Shown here in pieces: positions 11,341-23,500 of a stretch of DNA of 64,000 bases (within the stretch, counting starts at the first letter, position 1; each line of letters opens with the position of its first letter). The DNA is from Zygnema cylindricum. Lineage: Eukaryota; Streptophyta; Zygnematophyceae; Zygnematales; Zygnemataceae. The position numbers were made by a program, and so were the translations under genes. Below the pieces are notes generated by a model. It was not told the DNA's origin. It ran no database searches and saw only the letters and a program-made list of their open reading frames with translations. The stretch lies in NCBI GenBank assembly GCA_037447655.1, contig JBBHKE010000492.1, positions 38,310 through 102,309 of the forward strand, in the 5' to 3' direction.

Positions 11341-11889
11341 TACACCGCTAATCGTTATGAGTGTAAAAATTGAATTAGCGTAAACGCTAATTTAGTGTTG
11401 ATAGCGCTAATTTGTGATTTTGTGTCCAAAAAAAAAGCATTAACATCAATTTGGCATTTAATGCCAATTTGTGTGTAGGGTGTACGCTGAGCTGGCATTG
11501 ATACTATTTCGAGTTCGAAATACGTACTTGTGAGGTTCGGAAATAGTACGGAACATGTAAATTAGAGTAAAATTAATGTTATTTCATGCTATACATTCCG
11601 TAATGTTCCGCTCTTTTTGGCGGCTAATTGGTACTGAAATTTAATTTACATGCGAAACGCTTTTGATGTTGTAAAATTGAGATGTCACGGCGACGCAACG
11701 TACGTAAACGAGCTTCTCGTACATCACACTAATCTTGATGAACGTAATATAAATTGGTTAACCCTAAATAAATACTTTCCATAATAGCGTTAATTCTATC
11801 TTAATGTTAATAACACTAGTTTATGATTTCGGGCCGAAAAAAACCACGTCAAAATTAGGGCTATTAACTTATCGCGATTAGCGGTGTTA
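11341..11889. mobile_element. TIR element, TACACCGC family, copy 3
   Basis: Left TACACCGCTAATCGTTATGA, right (inverted) AACACCGCTAATCGCGATAA; ~550 bp. The interior is AT-rich with ATTAGCGT/AACGCTAAT words typical of this family. Non-coding. Confidence 0.65.
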
Positions 11890-11954
11890 CAAGCTCTTAC
11901 TAGTCTTCTGAATTGATTTTTTAAATCAATTACATTTTAGCGTCAAGGATTTGA

Positions 11955-12731
11955 GTATGTCCGCGCGCAGCAGTGAACTTACTTTGTATTTTAGCGCGGA
12001 TCCGCCGAACACGGTTTTCAAGTGTCTTTATGTGTAAGAACGTAATCATAACTTACGTTTGTGACGATTGTGTATGTCGACAATACTGTGACGTTTTTTT
12101 GTTGACAATACTGTGACGGTTGTCAACGTCTACGATCTGTGTTATTGCACATGATTTTTTGGAACTGCTTGTGACGTCCCATGTCTTACCGTGACATGGT
12201 AGACGTACCGCCTTCCAGCCTGTGCAGTTTCACGGTTGAAGAAGATGCGCTTTGCCTTTGCGTCGCCTATTCGCTCGACGTGAAATGGCATCGAAATTTC
12301 GAGACCCCTACAAAAAAACAAATCCGTACTGTAAGAAAATTGACAAAATCAAACAAATTGTGTACTTCTCTTCGTCGTATTGAACGAAAACGGACAAAAC
12401 ATAGCGAATTCTGTACTTTTTTTTGCCCTTGGAAATCGTATGATTTTTTTTGAAAATTACGGCACGTGCGAATATATGTTCCTATTTGGTTATAGAAAAT
12501 CCCTAGTTTTAAAACACATCGCGCATGTGTTTTAAAGATAAAGTTGAAGATGACGTTTTTTGTCGTCGAAGTGGGTAGAAAAACACAAGACGACAAATTT
12601 TCGTACATCCTAAGTTCGAGGGTGACGCAAATTGTACTCTACAAATTTGCGATTCCTTCGTAAAGTTGGAACGCTAAGTTTTACAGGAAAACGACAGAAA
12701 AAAACCCTTACTTATGCACATGGGGACATAC
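11955..12731 (-). mobile_element. TGTCCCCATGT-ended element, copy B (inverted)
   Basis: Reverse-strand copy of 10032-10807, from GTATGTCCCCATGTGCATAA at 12731 down to GTATGTCCGCGCGCAG near 11955. Together with copy A it makes a ~780-bp inverted repeat separated by ~1.15 kb. Open frames inside differ between copies and are not conserved. Confidence 0.75.
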
Positions 12732-12829
12732 ACTAAGTCTTGGAATCAAAATCACGTCGTACGTGGCGTATCAGACAATTTGTTTTTTTCGCTAAAGTAA
12801 CAAATTTTATAAAATATTAAATAAAAAAA

Positions 12830-12960
12830 AATACTATATATCGCGATAATTTATGTTGGTCTCGGTACGATATATCGAAGATTCTGCTCGAAGGATATTC
12901 GATATATCGAATATCAAAATTATTGCGATATGAATTTACGCGATACTCAACACGACCAAC
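12830..12960. repeat. ATCGATAT palindromic patch
   Basis: Contains TATATCGCGATAA and GATATTCGATATATCGAATA. Third member of the palindromic repeat seen at 1880-2390 and 11170-11300. Confidence 0.55.
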
Positions 12961-13161
12961 GACCATAAATGCCAAATTCCAATTCACGAAATTATGAAAG
13001 TAATGAATACTAAGCAAAATAATAGTCGCGGGCGACCTGGTGCTTTGCCCTTTGGTTGCCAAAGGCATGTCATTTTTGTATACGCGGACCAATAGGAGCG
13101 TCACAATATCTCGTAGGATTTACATGTACTCCTTCACGTATCAATCCGTTTCCGGTACAGG

Positions 13162-13707
13162 ACATCGCCAATCGCTATTAGAGTAAATAACGCAAATTCG
13201 GTGTCCTTTTTTCAAAACAAAAAACCCGAAATACAAATCCATAATTCTATTTTTTCCATTATTCTAATTAGGGTTTTTTTTCAATTATCGTTAATAATGG
13301 AAGTACATTGCGATGGATATAGTGTGGCGTACGGACAGGGTATCTCTGTACAAAATGGTACTTTTTGAATTACAAAGGCATAAAAAGACACTTAACATTA
13401 TTGCGCACACATGTGAATGTGCACAGGAAGAAAGAGACGAAAACTCGTCGACAAAAATCACATTCGCATATGTTAGCCCGTCGACCGTGTGAACAGCGCG
13501 ACGGCGTACGAATTGTCAGATTTTGTACGAGTACACATATTACTGTAGACATCGAAAAGGCGCGTATTTATTATTCAGGACAACCCAAATTATAGTTAGG
13601 GATTAATTAGTATATATATATTTTTCCAAAAATAAAAAATCTCGATTAGTGTTAATAACACTAAATTTTTTTTACGCTAATTATTCCTTTACTCTGACAG
13701 CGATGGA
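13162..13707. mobile_element. TIR element, TACACCGC family, copy 4
   Basis: Left ACATCGCCAATCGCTATTAG, right (inverted) CCATCGCTGTCAGAGTAAAG; ~545 bp. GGAC occurs just outside both ends and might be a short target duplication, though four bases could be chance. Non-coding interior. Confidence 0.5.
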
Positions 13708-14198
13708 CAGTGTAATGTACTGATATTGAGAACACGACAACGTGGCGTGATGTGACGGGATCGCACGAGCAAAAATGAAAAGTACGATATTGTACGTTAC
13801 TCTGCATGCATCGATAACACGACATTTTGGCGTGACGTCGAAGTAGTCTGGCCGTTTAAATCATACCATTACAACCACGCGAAATACAACAAATAGGATT
13901 TTACCACATGTCTCTTTTCATTACATCAAAATTGGAACATCACATAGCCAATCAAAACTCAAACCATTCGACGGTTCACGATCTTACACAAAAACAATTG
14001 ACGATCAATTATCGTTGTTACTAGAGACGAATGCGGCTAGAATGCTTTTCCCTTTTAGAATCTAAAAGGGCAAAGAAAATACTAAAAAGGTACAAATTCA
14101 TACAAATCGGACATTTATGTGGACGACCAATAAACCTTACAACTCGTGGGCCTCGACGCCTCGCATGCCGAAAGTTCGGATTGAAATACAACCTAAAT
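13708..14198. other. Unassigned intergenic sequence
   Basis: Contains two diverged copies of AACACGACA..TGGCGTGA words (near 13735 and 13812), otherwise nothing recognised. Confidence 0.35.
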
Positions 14199-15013
14199 AT
14201 GGGTACTTTCGCATGTGCTAAAGTTACAGTTATTTTTTGTCGTTTTCCTTCATAACTTAGAAAAAAACGAAAAAATCTGCAGCCGTACCAAAAAATTGAA
14301 ATTACCACTGTACAAGCTGCGTTACGTTGAAACTTTATAAGTACGATAGTTTGTCGTCTAACACGATGCAATTTTTCGTCTAGCGCATTTCGACCCATTT
14401 TCGCGTCCTTCCAAACTTTACATCAAATCACCTCACGAGGAGATTTTAAATATAGTCCAATAAGGTGAGCGAATAGGTAAATGCTGTCGCACGTGCCTGA
14501 AGTTTTTTCAATTTTTGTATGCGGGGTACCAAAACAAAAACATACTGCTCGTTTACAGCCTGTGCGTACTATTGTCGTGAGCTCATTTCCGTACAGGGGT
14601 TGTTGTAAGCCCCCTCTCTCAAACACGCGTGTCTTTATACATACGACGTAGGAAAAACATTGGGCACGTGTCAATAAGTGGGAAGACAAAAAACAAAACC
14701 GCATTCTTGTGCGACAACGAAAGGTAATTTAGGGTTTCGACACCTCGACAATGTGGCGTACGAAAATTACGAAGTCACAAAAATTGTACAGCGTGCGGAG
14801 AGACGCCTCAAATTGAAGCCGAGTGGAAGTTTCGCCTCATTTTGTGTACCACTTCATCTGTCACATTGTTTTTTTACACGTCTACGTAAGTCACTTTTTT
14901 AAGTAACAAGTTATTCGCGTTTACATCCGAATGCTCTGAAAGTTGTACGAAGAATCTTCGCTAAAAAACAAAGTAACAATACTAAGATTCGGCTACATGC
15001 GAAAGTACCCTTA
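14199..15013. mobile_element. Distant relative of the A/B elements (copy C)
   Basis: Bounded by GGGTACTTTCGCATGT and its inverse (ACATGCGAAAGTACCC), ~815 bp. The interior keeps landmarks of copies A/B in the same order (TTTTGTCGTTTTCCT, a TTTCGACCCATTT stretch, GCACGTGCCTGAAG), so it belongs to the same superfamily with different ends. A fragment of an A-type right end (GTAAGTTTGCTAAG...CATGGGACAC) follows at about 15105-15142. Confidence 0.55.
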
Positions 15014-15142
15014 GATGGCTTAACCATCGTTTTGATACTAAAATCATTTCTTTTTACGCGTGGGGACACGTTGAAAATAGTGTACGGAGAATCTTTGCTA
15101 CAGTACAATGTAAGTTTGCTAAGCTACAATTACATGGGACAC

Positions 15143-15714
15143 GCCCTCACGTGACTTAAAAGAGCCACGTTTATTATTGCGTAACATACTGCCAATTTTG
15201 TAGTGGCAGCACGCGGACCAGTACTGTACTGTAGATTCTGCAATCTGCATGTGAGTGGGAGAAAGTCCAATATTGAAGATGACCATTGAAAGCTTACATT
15301 TCATTGGTCCACGCTCTCTAAAACCCAGAATGCAAAGAAAACGTTTTTTTCCCCGTCCGACGGCAGATCTCGAGATCTATCGTACGACAAAATACATAAT
15401 ACGCACGGTCATGGTACCGTGTGTCCTACAGCAGTGATTCAATCTTTAACTTGGATTCGATGCGGGGTTCAAATTTCGTCGTTTTCTTTTCCCTTCCGTA
15501 TTGCACGCCGTACTGGTTTGACATTCGTCCAGTATGCTATGCAGCACCAAACACCTTATGTCCATACTTCCATGAAAATATGGTTGATACTTCATAGTCT
15601 CAAACCTACAAAGGACAGGAAATGCTAGTACTGTACAGTACTGTAGTTTTAGAAGAAGACTGCTGAATGAAACAACATTATCGCATAGCCAGCTTGTTTT
15701 TAGGGTCAAGAGCC
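15143..15714. other. Unassigned sequence upstream of the large Myb gene
   Basis: No recognisable gene. It may contain the promoter and transcription start of the large Myb gene, whose candidate leader exon follows. Confidence 0.3.
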
Positions 15715-17579
15715 ATGGATGATGCCAAGGACTTTTACTTCTCGAAAATTGTGAAAGACAAGACAGGTTTTGCAGTAAGTTTTCTTTTCTTGGACTGTGG
15801 CATAATGTTATGTAGATTGTGTTATTCTTCATGCACGTTAGTTATCTTCCTGGTAACTAGGCTGCGGATTGCCTGGGAATTGTTTTCTTTTAGCTTATTG
15901 TATGAGCAGTTTTGTGAGATAGTTGTAGTTTACAAATTGTGTTTTCCCTGTTGTGTGTTTGTTTAGCCAATGAGATTGTATTAAATAAAGTTAGAAAATA
16001 GACATGATGTGAAGGAATGTTATTATTGGTTGCAGGAGTGTTGTAAACGTAAAAACCAAAATCATGTTTTTTACTGTTTCTGGATAATGTATGTTTGGAA
16101 CATCTATGACATCTTGCCTTGCAAATGTCTACTCATGGACACTGATGATATTCTGTATTATAAGTCATAATGGCATTCCTCGTTTTCAAACCACTCCATG
16201 CATTTAAAGCCAATTGAGTCCACACTAAGTCTATTTTAATGAACTGTTTGTTCACAAACAATGGAATCTCATGTCAAATTATTATGTCCTACATTTAAAT
16301 GTATTGGAGCAGGTGGCATTCTATTACATGCACCTCCTCTTTTCTTAATTACCAAAATCCTCCCTCTTGGGTTAAACTTAATCTACAAAAAGGCTTAGTA
16401 AAACAACATGTATATGTCATCCAGTCTGACAAAATTCTCTAACTGAAGTCTCACGATCATCAGAGCCTGATGAAGTGGGTGAGGTCTGCCCCCTGAAAGT
16501 ACTGAGTCTGTTTGGAGTTTCTTTGGATTATCACAGGTCTTACCTGAGGAACTGAAACAAATTTATGTTTCTTATACCTTTATTTGGCGTCTCAAATGGG
16601 ATTTTTATTTTACACCATACATAGGACCAGGGGGGTTGCCATTGTAGTTGTATTTTTTCTAGAGAGAGCTCATTGTCGGAGTCAACCTTGTTTCAAAGGA
16701 TAATGCATTGATCTTCTGTTCTTGCAGCATCTTATATTATCTATCTTCTTTGCCTGTATAAATAAATTAATTGCGTTGAATCTAAGATATGAAATAGGAT
16801 GTGAAAACAATGTGAAACTAGGAGGCAAATATCGCAGTCTGCTCTACCCGAGTCATTGGACTGTCGTGGAATTGTGAAAATGTATGGAGAAAGAAGCTAA
16901 TCCACGTGATGCCATAAGTATAATGTGTTTTTCTGGGTTTAAAATTTTCAAGGACGTGATGTCAACCATTGTTGGCATGAGAATTTTAGTTTAAACAGAG
17001 TACTAAAGTTTGTGTTGAACCCAATATGGATTAGACACGAGTTATTAGACGTCAATGTTTTGGGTTGGATGACGGGGGGGAACATTGTTTGCCGAACATG
17101 AGGAGATTTTACTGAATTTGATATCCGAGGAAAGGTGAATGAGAGGTTTATTTGCTGATAAAAAATGAAAATTGGTATTTATTTTCTGAATTAGCCAGCA
17201 TATTATGAGCATTTTGATTTGGTTTTTTGTTGAATGAGCATCATATGACTAGTTAGCGGCCCTTCATCAATCGTGTCCTCTCCTTTTTTTTATGCTTTTC
17301 TCTTTGTTATTTTTTTCCTTTCTACTTGATGTCTCTGAACCTGCCCCATGTACTTATTAGTTTAACAAAAATTTTATGGACTGCAGGCCAATCTTGAAGG
17401 AATTGGTGTTCGACAAAATTTTCGCTGAACTTTCTAGCAAGTTAGAGACTGCAAATTATGGCAAAGACGATATGGACACTTTTCCAGCAGCGTAGTTTCT
17501 CGACTATGTAAAATGGTTTGGTGGAGCTCTTAGCCGAAAGGCAACTCATGCACTTTTCTTTTAAGGTTGTGGTTGGCAA
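15715..17579 (+). promoter_or_regulatory. Candidate spliced 5' leader of the large Myb gene, with uORF
   Basis: A consensus donor GTAAGT begins at 15775, and an acceptor CTGCAG ends at 17386, 193 nt before the Myb start codon. If the two are joined, an upstream ATG at 15715 reads 20 codons to the donor and 13 more after the acceptor, then stops at 17428. That is a 33-residue uORF ending before the main ATG. Such uORFs commonly damp translation of long regulatory proteins. The splice junction is inferred by eye. The intervening ~1.6 kb shows no coding exon. Confidence 0.35.
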
Positions 17580-20500
17580 ATGAAGATTTCTGGAAGAGGT
17601 ATGAAACATGGGAGTATTTCCACTCGGAGGCCAAATTTGACAGAGAGGAAGCTGTTTCCTGTTGATTGTGTAAAGGAGAAGGCTAGAAAATCTTTAGCAG
17701 ATAGGAGTGCCCTTGATAATCTTTCAATAGTAGCTGGAGTTCAAGCAGATATAGATGCTGGCACTCAACCAATATTGTCAACAGAAAATGTGGAATCGTT
17801 CCAAAGTAAGGTTTTGAGAAAAACGACTACTTCACAAGCGGAAACGAATAAAGGGAAATGGTCTGCGGAGGAAGACAGAGCTCTTCTGCAATTTGTGGAA
17901 AGATTTGGGGCAGATCACTGGTCAAAAGCTCGTCCGTTAGGGTTTGTGAATCGAACTGCGAGAGCTTGTCGGGATCGTTATCGAACTTCGCTTGACCCTG
18001 CGAATTTTTCTTCTCAGAAACTCGAGGATGAACGGTTGTTAGAGATCTATAAGGAATATGGTGCCAAATGGCATAAACATGCAACAGATAGTATATTTTC
18101 AGGGCGAACGCGGGTGCAATTGGCAGCAAGACTGAGGACTTTGTTGAACGATGCAGGGAAGAGTGAAGGAATAGGAAAGGAGGGGAAAGGAAGAGAAAAG
18201 TATGTAGGAGGAGGAGAGGGCAGTATGAGTGATGATAAAACAGAAAAGGGTAGGAGCCATGGGAAGGGGACAAGGAATATAATGCAGTTGGGAAATATTA
18301 CAGTAAAAACGGGAATAACGTCTGGAAGAAATATAGTACAGAAAACTCGAAGAAGGAAAAGTGAACTGGGTATAGGAGTAGAAGGTAGGGAAGCAAAGTT
18401 CTGTGATGACTCAGAAGAGGAAGACGTCGATGAGTGGCAGGACGGAGACGATGAGAAGTTTCAGGATGAGAAAGAAGAAGGCGATACCTTAATTCAGAAT
18501 GGAAAAATTCAGAGTGGTAAATTTATGCGAGGAAAAGAGGAGACGAGACTGGAAAAGGGGAAGGAGGAAGGACAGGGCAGGAAAGGTGGGGAAGGTCATG
18601 ATGTGGAAACTCGTGTAATGGCGGAAAGCTCCAAAGAATGTCATATCGAGAGGAAGGAGGGGGGAGAGACGGAAGAGAGGAACGAGAGGGAGAAGATGAA
18701 CTCCGGGAAAAAAATGACGGATGATGATTTAGGAGGGGCAAATCATCCAGCTGAAAATTTCCTGTTTTCAGACGAAGAAGAAGGCTTTAGTGATGATGAT
18801 GAAGGAGGGAGGATTGTGATTGGACATAATGACGAATATGTAGAAGAAGCGAAGAGAAACGCAGTTAAGGAGGTCTATTTGGAGTGGTCGACAAAACTTC
18901 AAGAAAAGGAGGAAGAGTGGAATTGTGAACGCAATAAGCTGAAAGCTGAAGTACAAAATTTATCAGATGAAGTTTCGAAACTGAGAGTCTTTTCTGAAGA
19001 GAAAACTACCAAAGAGATGCAAGGAGAGGGAGTAGCTGGTCATGTAGAACAGGAGGGAGGAAAGGAGGCAATGGAAGATAGCTGTCCTTTAGAATTGGAA
19101 AGAAACATATGGAAGTCAGAAACAGAGAAGAGAGACACAGAGATGAGGGTGGCGGGAGAGCTGGAAAATGAGAATTTACGTTCAAAAGAAATGGAGGGAA
19201 TTATTCAAGAGTTGGAAGAAAAATGGAAGGAAGCAGAAGAGAAAAACATTGAGCTGAAGTCAGAAACAGAGAAGACGGACACAGAGATTAGGAGGGTGGT
19301 GGGAGAGCTGGAAAAGGAGAAGTTACGCTCAAAAGAAAAGGAGGGAATTGTTGAAGAGCTGGAAGAAAAATGGAAAAAAGCAGAAGAGAAGAACATTGAG
19401 CTTATGTCGTGCATGGAGAAAAATGAGTTACTTACAAACTCACTGAAAAAGGAAAATCAGGAATTAGAGCAGAAAAAGGATGAACTCATTTCGTGCCTGG
19501 AAAAAAATAAGATAATTCTGAGGTCGTTGAATAAAGAAAATCAGGCAAAAGCACAGAAATTAGAGGAGCTCACCTTGTGCATTGAGAAAAATGAGGAAGT
19601 TTTGAAGTCTTTGAATAAGAAAAATCAAGAATTAGAGCAAAAAACAGAGGATCTCCATTCCATGGTGAAAGAAAAAAAGACGGTTGCTTTGGAGTTGGAG
19701 AAGGAGAGAAAACGGACTGAAATTGAAAATGAAACTCGTAGATCAACTTTGGAAAAGGAAATAGAGGTAGTCCGATCAGAAATGGATTCGGAAATGAAAC
19801 GTTCAGAACTTGAAAAAGAGAAACTAAGATTGACTTTGGGAAAGGAAAAAGAAGCAGTTATTGTTGAACTGGATAAGGAAAGAAAGAGGTTAGAATTGGA
19901 GAAGGAGGTAGTGAAATCAACTTTGGAGAAAAAAAACGAGGCTATTCGTTTGCAACTGGAAAAGGAAAAAGAACAATTAAAAAAAGTGGAAGAAAAAGTG
20001 GTCAACGTGGATGACATAGAGCAGAAGTGGAAAAAAAAGTTGGAAGAAAAAGATAAGGAAATGGAGGAAGAAATGTTCAGCATGGAGCTGAAGTGGAAAA
20101 AGAAATTGGAAGAGAAGGATAGGAAAATTGAAGAGCTGGTTTTAACAAATGACTTTAGTAAAGAAGAGCAGAAATGGATCGAACGACTTTTAGAACAGGA
20201 GGAACTTGTACAAGGGCTTCAACATAAATTACGGGAAAAGGAGAAAGTAGAACAGATGAAATTTAACGTAGTGACGTCTCAGGACCAACTTAATAATAGT
20301 TCACCAGAAAAACCCATGTCTCTAAGCGTGGAATTGGAAGTGAGGAAAGAGGATGGGACGAGTGTCGATGGCAAGAATGAAAACAATGGGGCATTTCCAC
20401 AAACTCGTGGAAAAAATGTGAAAGGAAATGGAGGGCCTCCAGTTAAGGACAAAGTTGTCGAAGATCTTCAAAGGCGATTGGCACAAAAGGAAGCAGAACT

Positions 20501-23500
20501 GAAGAAAAAATTGGTGGACGAGAGGAAATGGAGGGAGATAAGAAGAGGTTTAGAGGATGAGAAGATTGCAGCCCAAAACGAGGCAAAAGAATTGAGATTG
20601 GATTTACAGGAGGAACAAAGATTTAAGGTTCGTGCAATGGCAGAAATAAGGGATTTGCATGAAACAAAAGCAGCTTTAAAAAAACAAGTGGCAGGGAGAG
20701 GACCTGGGTGGGTGAGAGAAGAAGTACTCAAAGAGAAAGAAATGGCAATGAAAAGAATGGAGGATGATTTTGGAAGGGAAAAAGAGAAGCTCACAAAGTC
20801 GTTCAGCAATATCAGGGAAAGGTTTTTGGAGAGGGGGAGACAGATGGAGGGGTTGAGGAAACAGGTGGAGGCTTTAAAGGAGATGAAGAGAGAGAGTGCT
20901 GAGCATCTTCAGAATATTCCAAACGAGGTAGAACAGTCGAAGGCTTCAGAAAAAGTAGTCGCAACTTTACGGAAAGTTGCTGGAGTTATGAGGAATATTA
21001 TGGAAGAGCAGCAAAAAGAGCCGGTGATTCTTCGTTTACAAAAACGGAACAGTGAGGGAGACAGGGAATCCGGAGACGGAGAAGAAAAGAGGGTTATTGA
21101 TGATTGTAATCAGACCTTGGGAAGAAGCGTTGAGGAGACTATAGAGCAATCAAAGCCAAACGAGAAATGTAGGGAAATAGGGACTCCCGTTACTTGTGCA
21201 GAAAAACAAGAAACAATTATAAATAGTGGCGAAGGAGGAGACGTGGGAATTACAAACACAGATAGTGGCACAAGAAGTAATTCCGAGCAACAAACAATGA
21301 TGTTTTCAGAAAATCAGGATTTGCTTCTTTTGAGATTAGAGAAAAGAGTGAAGGAACTGATTTGTACAGTATCAGAAAAAGATGAACGGATATGGTTTTT
21401 AGAAGGTCAGGTTGGACATCTTAGAGAAGAAGTTTCAGTCCTTCAAGAAAGCAGGGCAGCTTTAGAAAAGAATTTTGTGAAAATGCAGCAAACAGAGGCA
21501 TCGGCCATCAGGAGGGGAAGAGAAGATTTGGCTGAAGCACGGAAAAATTATGAGGGAGAAATTGCATCTCTGGAGAGAGAAATGGGAGAGTGGAAAGGAA
21601 AGTATTTCCATGAAAGAGATGTGAAAAGAGAGGCTCAGACACGTGCAGCAGAATTTAGGAAAGATTATACTTTGATCAAAGAGGAGCTGGAACAAGAAAA
21701 GAGGAGAGGACAGAGGAGAGTTGGTCCAAGGAGAGTAGATCGTTCTCGCTCTCGAGAAAGACGGAGACGTTCATGGACTCCTTCTTGCTCTGCTTCACGC
21801 TCCTCCCCTCGTTCCCATTCTCGTTCTCGTTGCCATTCTCGTTCTCGTTCTCATTCTCGGTCTCGTTCTCGATCTCAATATGGTCCTTTGTCTCCCTCTC
21901 GTTCTTGTTCCCGTTCACTGTCACCGTCACCTTCTTGTTCTCGCTCTATATCAGTTTCACGTTCCGGACCACAATCGCAAACAAGCTCGAGTTCAAGAGA
22001 GACTCGGAGAAGGATGAGATCATTATCGTGTGATTCTCGCCCTAAATCTCGCGCTCGTTTACGGAAACTGACAACGACCGGAAAACAAGTGGCAACTCCA
22101 GAAAATGGGAAAAATCGTGGTTTGTCAAAAGATAAGCAAAAGAGTCGCGGCAACGAACGTTCAAAGAGTGAGAGTCTGAACCACGTTCGAATTAGAAAGG
22201 GAAAAGGGAAGAGGGAGGCAACATCTCTGGGAGAAAGTTCGGCACGTAGTGAAGGGGAGGAACAACACAAACACAAAAGGAAGAGAGGAGTTGAGGGGAC
22301 TCTTCAAGAAAGTAGCTCTGGGCGTAGTGGACAAGAGAAGAGAAAACAAGGTAGAGTAAATGTGGGTTCTGTTCGGAAGGATGGTAGCCATGAAAGCTCC
22401 GAACCAAGCTCCGAGAGTGGATATAAAGAAGAGGCAGTACGGAAAAAGAAACGAGGGGGATCGAAAACCCAATTAAATGAGAAAAACGAAGTGAAAAAAC
22501 CGGGCGTCCCTATTATCACAACCAGTTGTAAAGTTGCGGTGAAAGGGAAACGAGCGGGAAATGTGAACGAAATCAGTATGAAGTCCCCGGCGAAAAAATT
22601 GTCAGTCAATTTAGAGGCAGATGAGATGTCAGCAAAACAATCTCTGACCTGCAACGAAACCATCCATTCCAGTACTGAGACCCCGTTAAGCACAAAAACG
22701 ATTATAAAATTCAAGTCAGTTGATCCCAAAGTAGGTGACGAGAGTGAGAAACAACTAGTTTCTACAGAGGATATTCAACCAAACAGTGCAAAAGATGGAA
22801 AAAGAAAATTGGGAACTAAAAATCTAGAAGTTGACGTGACTGGGAGAGGGGAATCCATATCCCAAGTTGACCCAGTAGGAGGATCGGAATCGAGGACCAA
22901 GGAAGCAAATCCTGATGGAAAACCACGAGAAGGGAAGTTGAAATTTTGGTTCAATTCTCGATGTTCAGATTCTCCTCTTGAGGGATCTGCGAGAACACGA
23001 GGGTGGTCAGCTGAGAGATTCTTCGAGGGTAGACCCTCTCTGAAAGAGACAGAGGGACTACAGACAGAAAACGAGGCTGGAGTGGGAAGTTTGAAAGGAG
23101 AAAAGGTAGGAAAAGGTAAAACCGAGGCAGGATGTGGTCCTTGGTTGGAGGATAATGTGGGAACGGAAAATGAAGGAGAGGAGGAGGCTCAGACAATCGG
23201 CTTGAGTCTGGTCCTTCCTGGGAGAGATTTGAAGGCTAGTAAAGCACTTCAAATATGGGGAGATGATTTAAGACTCAAGACGGGAGGTTCTCTCAGTTGT
23301 AATAAACAGTTAATGGGTCTTTCGGAAAACCAAGAGAACGTTTTGATGTTTGGTCGAGGAATTTCATCCGGTAATCATTGGGAAAAATCGTGTGACGGTG
23401 ACGAGAACTCAAACCTCGATCTTGTTTTAGGAAACGGAACTCCTTCTCTGGGTTCTGGTAGGTTGACTGAAGAGGAACAATTAGGAGGACCGACTGGCAA

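Noticed and set aside
21676-22276. Opposite-strand and alternate-frame ORFs over the RS region, with runs such as FSFSFS or NENENE
   Set aside because: Shadows of the CGT/TCT-rich RS coding sequence of the large Myb gene.
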